From Bacteroidota bacterium (GTDB lineage: Bacteria > Bacteroidota > Bacteroidia > Chitinophagales > Chitinophagaceae), in assembly GCA_013287475.1 (NCBI GenBank), contig JABDDT010000006.1, forward strand, positions 1 to 64,000: a stretch of 64,000 bases of DNA. The letters are read 5' to 3'. The number at the start of each line of letters is the position of its first letter. Positions within the stretch are counted from its first letter, which is position 1. Of the stretch, positions 8,149-17,084 are shown in pieces. The notes beneath the pieces are model-generated. The model did no database searches and had not been told where the DNA came from. It was given only the letters and a program-made list of their open reading frames with translations. A program made the translations under genes and the position numbers.

Positions 8149-8793
8149 TTAAATTTGGTCTGGAGGCTGACCGGCGCGTGTGAGGTATACAGTTGGTATC
8201 AGCAGCTGATAATGATCAGATGCTTTTTGGCTGACTAGGGTCAGGTTCGCAACTATATAAACCGGCATTCCGTTATAGAATCCGGCTTGAAAACTTTTGT
8301 AGGAAGTATTATGTTGTTCTGCTTTTTTTGACTGGCCCGGATGTTGTAAATCGTTCACCAGTTTAAAAAAATCATCTCTTGCAGTCTGAATACCGTTTGA
8401 AACTTTGTTGGGGATGCAGAGAAGTTCCAGGTTACCGTCAATATACCGGAGCTTAACGTAGTTGTATTGAACTCCTTCAATTTCTATTTTCCCGTCCACC
8501 CTTTGAAATTCTTTTGAATTCACATAAGAAGAAAGATGAGAGGCTGGTACTTTAATAGAAATAAGATCGGCGTCTGAATACTTATTCTCATCGAGATCTG
8601 CAATCATCGTTTTGTCCGCCCGGTCCTGTAAGATGGCGGTGTATAACTGGTAACCCACCCAGTTAAAAAGGAGTAAACCCAACAGAAGTATGGCAGCAAT
8701 TCTCTTCACAGTTGTGGGCAAATTACTAATTTTTATTGAACGCTGTAATTTTTCTTGTCCGGACCGATACCCGTGAGGGTCAGTTTTTTCCAC
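8149..8793 (-). CDS. Membrane-anchored protein of unknown function
   Basis: A protein of 214 residues (or 186 if translation starts at GTG 8709, which would avoid a 61-base overlap with the upstream GH65-like gene). One transmembrane segment is visible (IAAILLLGLLLFNWVGYQLY), followed by an extracytoplasmic domain of about 150 residues without a recognised motif. The first 28 residues of the long form are the out-of-frame shadow of the GH65 C-terminus and look unlike a signal anchor, so the GTG start is plausible. The overlap or near-overlap suggests cotranscription with the glycosidase. Confidence 0.65.
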   Translation of the reverse strand: MEKTDPHGYRSGQEKLQRSIKISNLPTTVKRIAAILLLGLLLFNWVGYQLYTAILQDRADKTMIADLDENKYSDADLISIKVPASHLSSYVNSKEFQRVDGKIEIEGVQYNYVKLRYIDGNLELLCIPNKVSNGIQTARDDFFKLVNDLQHPGQSKKAEQHNTSYKSFQAGFYNGMPVYIVANLTLVSQKASDHYQLLIPTVYLTRAGQPPDQI

Positions 8794-10781
8794 CCTGACG
8801 GTAAGCTGGAAGGAACCTGCACGATGCCGGTGGATCTGATATCCAACCCGCCAAAACCCATGAGCAGTGCCTGTAAAATCCCTCCGGCACCTGTCGCAAA
8901 ATACGGATTGGTACCTCCTTTGGTTTCCGCAATCACCCTGAAAGGCGGATTTAGATTTGGAATATAAGCATCCTTGAAAAAATGGAAAGCAGTATCGCCC
9001 TGTCCGAGACGTGCATATAATAATGCAAAAACAGCCTGGGTCATGGCCGGTGTGCCCTGGTTTGGAACCCGTGACTGATAATAAACCAGATCCCTCTTTA
9101 TCTGAACAGGATCTGTTATAAGTTTTAGAGGATAAGCAAGCAGGTTTACATCTGCCTGTTTAATTCCTTCTCCTTTATACTGGGCATGTTCCTTTGTGAC
9201 ACCATTCATTTGAAGGATGGGAATATTATCAGAAACCTGCATCCAGTCCGGATCCGCCTTTATTCCTAAAATGCCGGCAGCTTCTGTGGCATGCTGTAAT
9301 AAAACTTTCGCGGCTCCATTGGTAAAAGCGTTGTTGTCAATATTCTCGGCCCATTCATCAGCAGCCACCACATTATTAATATCATAATGTCCGGGACCAT
9401 TTCTTTCCACCCTTGACGTCCAGAAATCAGCTGTCGCAGAAATGATGGGCCATCCCTTTTCCCTTAGCCAGTCCTTATCCTGTGAAACGCAGTAATAATT
9501 CCATGCGGCCAGTCCGACGCAGGCCGTAATATGGTGTTCAAAAGGTCCGCTCAGAGCCCAGACCGGTGTTTCTTCCACACCACTCGCTGCACTTTCCCAG
9601 GGAAACATAGCGCCTTTAAAACCATGAGCAAAAGCATTTTTCTTGGCGGCATCCAGTCGTTCATACCTGTATTCAATCATGGATTTTGCCATTTCCGGAT
9701 GCAGTACCAGCAGGGAAGGAAACATCCACAGATCGGCATCCCAGAAAACATGTCCGTTATATCCGAGACCGCTGAGTCCCATAGGAGAAAGACTGAAAGA
9801 AGTGCCTTCCCTCGTGAAGGAATACAGATGATAAAGCATACTGTGTATATCCTGTTGCGATTGCTCATCACCGCTTATCTGAATATCAGACTTCCAGATA
9901 TCACTCCATGCTTTTTCATGAAAAGAAATGAGGCGGTCTGCTCCCTGCAGTTTGGCGAAAATCGTAAGGCGCTCGGCTTCATTCAGGGGATCTTCATCAT
10001 GGGCAGATGTGATAGAAGAACCTGCAATGGAAAAACGGTAAGTCTCGCCCGCTTTTATTTTGCGTTTGAATTTCAGCAGGTGCATATTATTATCCCACAT
10101 CTCATGAATAAGGCGGGGTTCCTGTCCGTGCGGTTCAGTAAATAAAAATGTATTGGAAGCGACCATCAGTAATTTTCCTGTCGGACTTCTCGCAGTGGAA
10201 GTCAGTAATGAAATCACTACATGGGGCCGGTCAATTTCATTATAATAATTCTGTACGTCGCGCAAGGCATCAGGAGCTTCCAGTACGCTTGCGGGTTCTA
10301 TCTCAATATCTTTTTTCGCCTGCACAGAAATATCCATCAAAACCGTAAAGGGAAGCTGACGAAGTGCATAATAAGTATACGTGATGGATGCTTTATCCAG
10401 GTAATTGAAAGAAGTGGTGAAACTCGCTCGCTGCATATTCAGCGTCTGTTTCATGGATGAAATATTTTTTGAAGAAAGATTCGATCCATCCACACTGAAA
10501 TGCATATTGAGCAGGTTGAAGCTCTTGAGGAAATTACTCACACGGCCCCGTCCATATAAATCGTATGCTCCTGCGAGTACCACATCCTTTACCTGAAAAG
10601 GTAGCGGAGAAGAAACGATACCGATCATTCCATTGGCAACTGTAACACCGAAATAATTGGAAGGGTCGGGAGAAGTTGCACTGATAACCCATGGATCAAT
10701 TGACGCGGATGTTTGAGCTGAAATTTCCCGGAATAAAATACAGTTAAGCAATATCGTAAGGGTGAGCAATCTTGTCTTCAT
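8733..10781 (-). CDS. Secreted glycoside hydrolase, GH65-like
   Basis: A 682-residue protein with a signal peptide (ILLNCILFREISAQ). It has the (alpha/alpha)6 barrel architecture of family 65 enzymes. Diagnostic blocks are FWDADLWMFPSLLVLHP, the GAMFPWESAASG segment, HITACVGLAAWNYY and the catalytic-acid region VVAADEWAEN. Family members hydrolyse or phosphorolyse alpha-glucosides such as trehalose, maltose, kojibiose or glucosyl-galactosyl-hydroxylysine. The secreted form argues for a hydrolase (acid trehalase or glucosidase type) rather than a cytoplasmic phosphorylase. The amidohydrolase homologue at 10802 lies 20 bases upstream in the same direction, suggesting one operon. Exact substrate unknown. 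Confidence 0.85.
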   Translation of the reverse strand: MKTRLLTLTILLNCILFREISAQTSASIDPWVISATSPDPSNYFGVTVANGMIGIVSSPLPFQVKDVVLAGAYDLYGRGRVSNFLKSFNLLNMHFSVDGSNLSSKNISSMKQTLNMQRASFTTSFNYLDKASITYTYYALRQLPFTVLMDISVQAKKDIEIEPASVLEAPDALRDVQNYYNEIDRPHVVISLLTSTARSPTGKLLMVASNTFLFTEPHGQEPRLIHEMWDNNMHLLKFKRKIKAGETYRFSIAGSSITSAHDEDPLNEAERLTIFAKLQGADRLISFHEKAWSDIWKSDIQISGDEQSQQDIHSMLYHLYSFTREGTSFSLSPMGLSGLGYNGHVFWDADLWMFPSLLVLHPEMAKSMIEYRYERLDAAKKNAFAHGFKGAMFPWESAASGVEETPVWALSGPFEHHITACVGLAAWNYYCVSQDKDWLREKGWPIISATADFWTSRVERNGPGHYDINNVVAADEWAENIDNNAFTNGAAKVLLQHATEAAGILGIKADPDWMQVSDNIPILQMNGVTKEHAQYKGEGIKQADVNLLAYPLKLITDPVQIKRDLVYYQSRVPNQGTPAMTQAVFALLYARLGQGDTAFHFFKDAYIPNLNPPFRVIAETKGGTNPYFATGAGGILQALLMGFGGLDIRSTGIVQVPSSLPSGWKKLTLTGIGPDKKNYSVQ

Positions 10782-10801
10782 CGGTCCAAGTTAATTATTT
10801 T

Positions 10802-11611
10802 TCAGAGCCGGTAGATCCGCAATGCATTTTCTCCAAATATTTTGTCCTGATCATCGATTGTATACCTCTCCATATATTTCTCTATAAGACTTTTCCATTG
10901 AATATATATACCTGCGATCAGGAGAAAAGGCCAGTCACTTGCATAAAGTAATCTTTCGGATCCAAATGATTCAAATAGAATTTCGAGGAAGGGATAAAAA
11001 TCAGCCGGCTTCCATGATTTTTGATTGCCTTTCGTAAATAAACCCGACAGCTTGCAGGAAAGATTTTGAAATTTCGCGAGTTCACGGATAGTTGATGCCC
11101 AGATCTTGGAAGGTGCGTTTTTCGCATCAGGATTTGCACAATCCCTTAAAATAAATTGCTGGTCAGGCCAGTCATTCATCCATTTTGATAAACGATCCAT
11201 GTCTGTATCCGTACTGATTGAAATATCCAGGCTGTATTGATTCTCTGCAAGAATTTCCATCAACTGCCGGGATGGATATTTGTCATTACTTAATTCGAGC
11301 CGGTAACCACGGATATGATTGTATTGCCGAAATTCCCTGATCTTTTCCACTGACTTCGGATCAAACATATCTGTCCATCCAACTACGGCAGAAATCAGGG
11401 GATGTGTAGCAGCGAGTTCGGAGAGAAAGCGTGTTTCGACTTCTGCGTTTTCTGAAACCACTGCGATACAACCGTCTATTTTATTTCTGTTCAGGCTCAG
11501 GTCTAAATGTTCAGGCAGATAATCCTGTTGTAATACTTTATTATTCCTGATGAATGAATTCAGCAGGGATTTCCCATATTTCCAGAAATGAACTTCTGAG
11601 TCTATATGCAT
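10802..11611 (-). CDS. Amidohydrolase-2 family protein with altered metal site
   Basis: A 269-residue TIM-barrel protein resembling L-fuconolactonase-type amidohydrolases. Conserved family landmarks are HFW at residues 8-10, a VVGWTDMFD block, CKLSG and LLYASDWPF near the C-terminus. The N-terminal metal motif, normally DxHxHFW, reads DSEVHFW: the first histidine is a glutamate. The strand-6 motif, normally DHxxKP, reads RDCANPD, so that histidine is missing too. The last aspartate (SDWP) is kept. The family can work with few metals, but this combination suggests altered or lost activity. It is the first gene of a run with the GH65-like hydrolase. Confidence 0.75.
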   Translation of the reverse strand: MHIDSEVHFWKYGKSLLNSFIRNNKVLQQDYLPEHLDLSLNRNKIDGCIAVVSENAEVETRFLSELAATHPLISAVVGWTDMFDPKSVEKIREFRQYNHIRGYRLELSNDKYPSRQLMEILAENQYSLDISISTDTDMDRLSKWMNDWPDQQFILRDCANPDAKNAPSKIWASTIRELAKFQNLSCKLSGLFTKGNQKSWKPADFYPFLEILFESFGSERLLYASDWPFLLIAGIYIQWKSLIEKYMERYTIDDQDKIFGENALRIYRL

Positions 11612-11692
11612 ACCGGCATGTCGTTAATTATGAACTGTATGAGAAAGTCTTTCCACTCAGCTAATATAATCCATACAAAATTAAGTCTATGA

Positions 11693-11934
11693 GCAGCCTA
11701 TAAAGGCCATTTGCCCCAACTTACTAATTTCTTCAAATCCGAATGGAACATTTATCCCTTTGGCTACCCTGTTTTCGGAAAGGCAACCCGAACCCATCCC
11801 GAAGGCAAGCACCCTGTTGATACACTACCGGAACTCAAACAAAATCTGTAAGGATTATTATGGTACCTTAAAGGAGCAAAAATTAACTGCGGGTATTTAA
11901 AAATTTCAACCTGCGAATCTTTATCTCCTCAATA
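11693..11934 (+). pseudogene. Decayed coding remnant of unknown family
   Basis: The 354-base gap between 11612 and 11965 is not empty. The frame beginning after TGA at 11690 reads as protein-like sequence (HLPQLTNFFKSEWNIYPFGY, then RTHPEGKHPVDTLPELKQNL). A stop at 11849 follows, and the same frame then continues as LLWYLKGAKINCGYLKI until a TAA near 11932. Amino acid content is that of a folded protein, with many aromatic, Pro and Gly residues. I read it as the C-terminal remainder of a dead gene with one internal stop. I do not recognise the family. Confidence 0.5.
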
Positions 11935-11965
11935 AATAACATAAATCAAAATTAGTTTATAACAA

Positions 11966-12484
11966 ATGAATAGGGTATTAACGTTTTCAATTTTGATTTA
12001 CGTTCTGCTTTTTTCTTGTAAATCAAATACTCCCAGGCTGTCAGATCAGTTAAAGGCAAACTTCCTGTCACATTTAAATAAAAATGATTCTACCATTAAA
12101 CTGGATTCTTTCAGAGTAATAAGAATTGATTCCATAGATAAAAGACATCAGCTGATCATAGATGATACAATCTATATGAGAGAATTTGCCCGGGTTCAAG
12201 GGCAATTGATTAACTCGATCATAGAAAAAAACGCAGACAGCACTGGATTTTATCAGGATGAAGTGAATTACATGGGAACACAAATTGATTCGATGAATAA
12301 AGAAATATCAAAAGCGGATACTACACAAAAATTAGGTTTATTAGCAATCTGCAAAATTCAGGTAAGTAAACATAATCGAAGTCAGGAAATGATGCTTCGT
12401 TACCTTATGGATCTGAATTTGAATATTTGGAATTCATCAATGATTGATTCTTCCATTGCAAAACTGATAAGAAAATTGAATTAA
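11966..12484 (+). CDS. Uncharacterised lipoprotein
   Basis: A 172-residue protein with a lipoprotein signal (ILIYVLLFSC, Cys at residue 18). The mature part is charged and mainly helical and has no motif I recognise. Its base composition is more AT-rich than its neighbours. It stands alone between a gene remnant and icmF. Confidence 0.65.
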   Translation: MNRVLTFSILIYVLLFSCKSNTPRLSDQLKANFLSHLNKNDSTIKLDSFRVIRIDSIDKRHQLIIDDTIYMREFARVQGQLINSIIEKNADSTGFYQDEVNYMGTQIDSMNKEISKADTTQKLGLLAICKIQVSKHNRSQEMMLRYLMDLNLNIWNSSMIDSSIAKLIRKLN

Positions 12485-12550
12485 TTCTCATCTGTCCTGA
12501 TATGTATATCGTTGCCACAGGCAGAAACTAACACTCATTAGTTTTTTAAG

Positions 12551-12558
12551 CTAAATTT
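12551..12558 (+). promoter_or_regulatory. Candidate -7 box of icmF
   Basis: The sequence taaatttg matches the Bacteroidota -7 consensus TAnnTTTG and lies 18 bases before the icmF ATG. No clear TTTG -33 element is visible upstream. Confidence 0.4.
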
Positions 12559-12576
12559 GATGATTAAGACCTGGCT

Positions 12577-15500
12577 ATGAATCATCCCAGACAGCGCTTA
12601 AGGATTGTAACGGCGACTTCACTTTTCGACGGACATGATGCTGCAATCAATATCATGCGGCGGATTTTGCAGGCAAAGGGTGTTGAAGTCATTCACCTGG
12701 GACATAACCGCAGCGTTCATGAAATTGCAGAAGCCGCTATCGAAGAAGATGTGCAGGCAGTTGCGATCACTTCTTACCAGGGCGGACATATCGAATTCTT
12801 CAAATATCTCAGGGACTTACTGGATGAAAGTGGTTGTGGACATATCAGAATATTTGGAGGTGGGGGAGGAACCATTCTTCCCAAAGAAATAAATTGGTTG
12901 CAGGAACATGGGATCAGCAGGATTTATTCTCCGGACGATGGCCGTGCTTTGGGTTTGGAAGGAATGATCGACGAAGTGATTCGCGAAACAGAAAAAACAA
13001 TTCAATCAGGAGACAGCATATTCTGGTCCGCTGAAAAAAACTGGAACGGTCAACTTCCCCTCGGAGAATACAAGGAAATCCGACGCATCGCAAGAGCGAT
13101 CACGCATGCTGAGAATGGCTTAATGCTCAACGCTCAACGCCTAACGCCTAACGCCAAAGAATTAACAGTCAACGGTCAACGGTCAACGGTCATCGGGTTA
13201 ACCGGTACAGGCGGCGCCGGAAAAAGCAGCGTTACGGATGAAATCGTCAGAAGATTTTTATATGGCTTTCCCGAAAAAACGATTGCAGTTATTTCTGTTG
13301 ATCCTTCAAAGAAAAAAACAGGTGGCGCTTTATTAGGTGACCGCATCCGGATGAATAGTATTCATTCCCCCAGAGCGTATATGCGGTCTCTCGCCACGCG
13401 CGAAACGGATGTAGCGTTGAGTGCTTACGTGCAGGAGTCACTCGATATTTGTCGAAGTGAAGAATTCGATCTGATCCTCCTGGAATCTGCTGGCACGGGA
13501 CAAAGCGACTCCTCTATTCTGAATTTCTGTGATATTTCGGTGTATGTGATGACACCGGAATACGGTGCCGCCAGTCAGCTCGAGAAAATAAATATGCTGG
13601 ATTATGCAGATGTTGTTGTCATTAATAAATCTGACAAGCCCGGCGCCGCAGATGCGTTAATCGAAGTGCGCAAACAATACAAGCGCAATCACGCGAAATG
13701 GAATGCAAATGATTCAGAGATTCCTGTTGTTGCCACAACAGCATCTTTATTTAACGATGCAGGCATGCAGGATTTATTCATGAGACTGATTACATTGGCG
13801 GATCAACATTCCGGAAAGAATTTTTTATCTACACTTCTTCAGCCGGAAATAAAAGGACATTGGGAAAAATCAATCATTCCTGCAGCCCGTGTCAGATACC
13901 TGGGAGAAATTCACGAAAGCATTGCTGAGTATAATAAACTGGTGGAAGATCAGTCAGCCATCGCTTCTGTCTTATACAAATTGTCGGGTGCTTTGCAAGA
14001 AATGGAAAAGGGTAATGAAAATCAGGCCATCCTGCAGGAACTGGAAAAAAGAATTGAGTACCACCAAAACCTTCTTACACCAGTCAGTCGCAAGCTCATC
14101 AAAAACTGGCCGGATAAAATAAAATCCTACGAAGCTGATGAATATATATATCATGTAAGAAATCAGGAAATCAGGCAGTCACTCTATACAACCAGTTTAT
14201 CAGGAACACGCATCCCCAAACTGCTTCTTCCTAAATTCAAAGACTGGGGGGACATACTGCGCTGGCAGGCACAGGAAAATGTGCCAGGTTCATTTCCTTT
14301 TACAGCCGGTTCATTTCCACTGAAACGTGAATCAGAAGATCCGACAAGGATGTTTGCCGGAGAAGGTTCTCCGGAAAGAACGAATAATAGATTTCATTAT
14401 CTGTCGTCTTCACAGAATTTCATCAGACTGAGTACGGCATTTGATTCTGTTACTTTATATGGTGAGGATCCCGATCCGCGACCGGATATTTATGGAAAAG
14501 TTGGAAACAGCGGCGTAAGTGTGTGTACAGTAGATGATGCAAAAAAATTGTACAGTGGATTTGATCTCTGCGATTCAAGAACATCGGTGAGCATGACCAT
14601 CAACGGGCCGGCCCCGATGATCCTTGCATTCTTTTTACATGCGGCCATTGACCAGGAATGTGAAAAATATATTACATCAAAGGGAATCTGGAATGAAGTG
14701 AATCAGAAGCTGCTTCAAAAATTTGGAGACGAACAAACCCCGCGATATCATGATGCTGAATCCTCAGGCTTGCCGGAAGGACACAATGGTCTTGGATTGA
14801 AACTGCTTGGCATCAGTGGGGAAGAAGTTTTGCCTCCTGAAATTTACAGGGAGCTGAAAGCAAAAGTGCTGCACCAGGTACGCGGGACAGTACAGGCAGA
14901 TATTCTGAAAGAAGATCAGGCACAGAACACCTGTATTTTTTCTACTGAATTCGCGCTGAAACTCATGGGCGATGTGCAGGAATATTTTCTGGAGAATGAA
15001 GTAAGAAATTTTTACAGTGTTTCCATATCAGGCTACCATATTGCTGAAGCAGGCGCCAATCCTATTACCCAGCTTGCATTTACACTGGCTAATGGATTTA
15101 CTTATGTGGAATATTATTTGAGCCGCGGCATGCAGATAGATCAGTTTGCTCCCAATCTCTCCTTCTTTTTCAGTAATGGGATGGATCCTGAATACAGTGT
15201 GATCGGAAGGGTGGCCCGGCGCGTATGGTCCAAAGCAATGAAATATAAATACAAAGCGAACAAACGCAGCCAGATATTAAAATATCATATTCAAACCAGC
15301 GGACGCAGCCTCCATGCGCAGGAAATTGATTTCAATGATATAAGAACCACGCTTCAGGCTCTCTATGCGATTTATGACAATTGCAATTCACTGCATACAA
15401 ATGCGTATGATGAAGCCATCACTACACCGACGGAAGAAAGTGTGCGGCGGGCAATGGCTATCCAACTAATCATCAACAGGGAACTGGGTACTGCAAAAAC

Positions 15501-15981
15501 GGAAAATTTTATCCAGGGATCTTTTCTGATTGAAGAATTAACAGACCTGGTGGAAGAAGCGGTGATGAAAGAATTCGACCGTCTCACAGAAAGAGGAGGT
15601 GTACTTGGAGCAATGGAAAGAATGTACCAGCGGAATAAAATTCAGGAAGAGAGCATGGTCTATGAAAGCCGGAAACATAGTGGAGAGCTGCCTATAATCG
15701 GTGTGAATACTTTCCTGAAAAACGGAGGATCTAAAACCATTATTCCTAATGAAATCATCCGCAGCACACCGGAAGAAAAAGAATCGCAGATCAATAACCT
15801 CAACCAATTTAAAAAAATAAATAAAGACAAGTCCGCGACTGCTCTGCAAAACTTAAAGAATGCAGCGGTTCAAAATGAAAATCTTTTTACCTGTCTCATG
15901 GAAACCGTGAAATACTGCAGTCTCGGTGAAATTACCCATGCGCTGTATGAAGTGGGAGGACAATACCGTCGCAATATGTAG
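12577..15981 (+). CDS. icmF: Fused isobutyryl-CoA mutase IcmF
   Basis: A 1134-residue adenosylcobalamin enzyme that interconverts isobutyryl-CoA and butyryl-CoA. Domains in order: cobalamin binding (residues 8-145, with the DGHD base-off histidine motif and SYQGGH), MeaB-like GTPase chaperone (205-480, P-loop GTGGAGKSS at 210-218, NKSD), then the mutase small-subunit-like linker and the large TIM-barrel domain ([50 protein letters not shown]). This order is diagnostic of IcmF. Residues 182-205, joining the cobalamin and GTPase domains, are encoded by a heptamer repeat array (13120-13191), very unusual inside a conserved enzyme. Otherwise the frame is intact. It is monocistronic. Confidence 0.95.
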   Translation: MNHPRQRLRIVTATSLFDGHDAAINIMRRILQAKGVEVIHLGHNRSVHEIAEAAIEEDVQAVAITSYQGGHIEFFKYLRDLLDESGCGHIRIFGGGGGTILPKEINWLQEHGISRIYSPDDGRALGLEGMIDEVIRETEKTIQSGDSIFWSAEKNWNGQLPLGEYKEIRRIARAITHAENGLMLNAQRLTPNAKELTVNGQRSTVIGLTGTGGAGKSSVTDEIVRRFLYGFPEKTIAVISVDPSKKKTGGALLGDRIRMNSIHSPRAYMRSLATRETDVALSAYVQESLDICRSEEFDLILLESAGTGQSDSSILNFCDISVYVMTPEYGAASQLEKINMLDYADVVVINKSDKPGAADALIEVRKQYKRNHAKWNANDSEIPVVATTASLFNDAGMQDLFMRLITLADQHSGKNFLSTLLQPEIKGHWEKSIIPAARVRYLGEIHESIAEYNKLVEDQSAIASVLYKLSGALQEMEKGNENQAILQELEKRIEYHQNLLTPVSRKLIKNWPDKIKSYEADEYIYHVRNQEIRQSLYTTSLSGTRIPKLLLPKFKDWGDILRWQAQENVPGSFPFTAGSFPLKRESEDPTRMFAGEGSPERTNNRFHYLSSSQNFIRLSTAFDSVTLYGEDPDPRPDIYGKVGNSGVSVCTVDDAKKLYSGFDLCDSRTSVSMTINGPAPMILAFFLHAAIDQECEKYITSKGIWNEVNQKLLQKFGDEQTPRYHDAESSGLPEGHNGLGLKLLGISGEEVLPPEIYRELKAKVLHQVRGTVQADILKEDQAQNTCIFSTEFALKLMGDVQEYFLENEVRNFYSVSISGYHIAEAGANPITQLAFTLANGFTYVEYYLSRGMQIDQFAPNLSFFFSNGMDPEYSVIGRVARRVWSKAMKYKYKANKRSQILKYHIQTSGRSLHAQEIDFNDIRTTLQALYAIYDNCNSLHTNAYDEAITTPTEESVRRAMAIQLIINRELGTAKTENFIQGSFLIEELTDLVEEAVMKEFDRLTERGGVLGAMERMYQRNKIQEESMVYESRKHSGELPIIGVNTFLKNGGSKTIIPNEIIRSTPEEKESQINNLNQFKKINKDKSATALQNLKNAAVQNENLFTCLMETVKYCSLGEITHALYEVGGQYRRNM
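13120..13191 (+). repeat. Heptamer array inside the icmF coding sequence
   Basis: Units gctcaac, gcctaac, then ggtcaac (three near-perfect copies) are the same types found in intergenic arrays of this window (compare 16021-16068 and, inverted, 39855-39910). They are read in frame without a stop and encode a 24-residue linker rich in Asn, Gln, Arg and Thr. Confidence 0.85.
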
Positions 15982-16020
15982 ATTTCAAAACTATAAGTCA
16001 GAACCTTATTTTCATAATCA

Positions 16021-16068
16021 TCCGCCAACCGCCAACCGTCAACCGCCAACCATCGACCATCAACTCCC
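16021..16068. repeat. Heptamer array (ccgccaa/ccgtcaa)
   Basis: About six units of ccgccaa, ccgtcaa, ccatcga and similar lie between icmF and the convergent small membrane protein. The array supplies the final residue(s) and the TGA stop of that gene. Confidence 0.8.
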
Positions 16069-16323
16069 ATTATTCGTCAGATCCCTGGTGCTCCTGATCA
16101 GGCCGATACCTGCAAAAAAGAAAAGTAATCCAAGTATACCATAAACAGTGACTGACTTGGCACTATGGTTTGTTGAGGTATTTCCCTGAACAAAATTATA
16201 TGCTGCTAAAATGAGGCCCGCGATACCCAATATGGTCAATATGACCCCGAATAATCGTTTTTCCATTGTGATTGTTATAAACTCTAAAGAGATTGTTATG
16301 AACTGAATATTCCTATCCCTCAT
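16060..16323 (-). CDS. Small two-helix membrane protein, copy 1
   Basis: An 87-residue protein from the ATG at 16323, chosen because it aligns with the start of the paralogue at 16939 (MxDxNIQFIT). An upstream in-frame ATG at 16377 gives 18 extra residues. Two transmembrane helices are separated by a short polar loop (EKRLFG(V/I) ILTILGI... and ILGLLFFFAGIGLIR). The paralogue at 16460 is about 70% similar over this part. The final residues and the stop are repeat-derived. Function unknown. Confidence 0.65.
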   Translation of the reverse strand: MRDRNIQFITISLEFITITMEKRLFGVILTILGIAGLILAAYNFVQGNTSTNHSAKSVTVYGILGLLFFFAGIGLIRSTRDLTNNGS

Positions 16324-16373
16324 TTTCTGGTATACATTATAAGTCTCCTGGTATAGTGCAAAGAGCATGCCTC

Positions 16374-16420
16374 GCACGCCTAACGCGTAACGCTTAACAC
16401 CTAACGCAAATCAGTCAACA
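16374..16420. repeat. Heptamer array upstream of membrane protein copy 1
   Basis: Units cgcctaa, cgcgtaa, cgcttaa, cacctaa and cgcaaat lie immediately 5' of copy 1. The equivalent position of copy 2 also has an array (16996-17060). Confidence 0.75.
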
Positions 16421-16459
16421 GATTTTTAGCCAGGGGAAAGGCGCAGGGAAGTTGTTTTT

Positions 16460-16939
16460 CTAACCTGCCGATATGCTTTCGAGCCAGTTTTTCATCTCTT
16501 TTTCATTCGTGTAAAGTTTCAGAGCCGACTTTTCAAACAACTTATCGTCCCTGCCTTCCATGAATATAAGATCCGCGTCCATGATCTCCGGATAGAATTC
16601 TTTTATCTTCTCCTTTAGTTCCTGACGGGATCCTTCAAAATTTATTAATTTTCCATGTTCGTTTATTGAACTATGGTTTGGCAGATCCTGTACGTTTCTG
16701 AGGTTCGTCAGATCCTGTGTATTCCGGATCAAACCGATTCCGGAAAAAAAGAAAACTATTCCCTGGAAACCATAGACAGCCACCATCATGACGCTGTGGT
16801 TGGCTGCTGTACTGCCCTGCATTAATTTGTAAGAAGCCAAAAGGAGACCCGTGATACCTAATATGGTTATTATGATTCCGAATAGTCTCTTTTCAATTGA
16901 GATTGTGAATGTTATAAACTGAATATTTTTATCTACCAT
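16460..16939 (-). CDS. Small two-helix membrane protein, copy 2, with C-terminal extension
   Basis: A 159-residue protein. Residues 1-75 duplicate the neighbouring copy (two membrane helices ending in FFFSGIGLIRNTQDLTN). Copy 2 adds a soluble C-terminal region of about 80 residues (ELKEKIKEFYPEIMDADLIFMEGRDDKLF) that resembles the acidic helical CsbD-like/YjbJ stress-protein pattern. That resemblance is weak and is not claimed as an assignment. The tandem duplication includes non-coding flank: gcaaagarcatgcctcg-like sequence lies upstream of both copies. Confidence 0.65.
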   Translation of the reverse strand: MVDKNIQFITFTISIEKRLFGIIITILGITGLLLASYKLMQGSTAANHSVMMVAVYGFQGIVFFFSGIGLIRNTQDLTNLRNVQDLPNHSSINEHGKLINFEGSRQELKEKIKEFYPEIMDADLIFMEGRDDKLFEKSALKLYTNEKEMKNWLESISAG

Positions 16940-16995
16940 GGTATTATTAATTGAAAGCTTTTTTTGATATGATGCAAAGAATATGCCTCGTAGAA

Positions 16996-17060
16996 TGCTT
17001 AACGCAGAACGTTTAACGCTTAACGCTTAACGCACAACGGTCAGCGGCCAACGGCTAACC
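16996..17060. repeat. Heptamer array between divergent genes
   Basis: It begins with gcttaac/gcagaac/gtttaac/gcttaac units and changes to ggtcagc/ggccaac/ggctaac units. It lies between the starts of copy 2 and the amidase gene, so it is not a 3'-end structure. Confidence 0.85.
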
Positions 17061-17072
17061 AGATCTTCCCCT

Positions 17073-17080
17073 TAAATTTG
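17073..17080 (+). promoter_or_regulatory. Candidate -7 box of the amidase gene
   Basis: The sequence taaatttg matches TAnnTTTG and ends only four bases before the ATG at 17085. If used, the transcript would start at or within a few bases of the start codon (leaderless). Confidence 0.4.
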
Positions 17081-17084
17081 TAGC

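Noticed and set aside
9531-10145. 204-residue plus-strand frame inside the GH65-like gene
   Set aside because: Antisense shadow; composition (Cys/His/Arg-rich without motifs) is typical of a non-coding frame.
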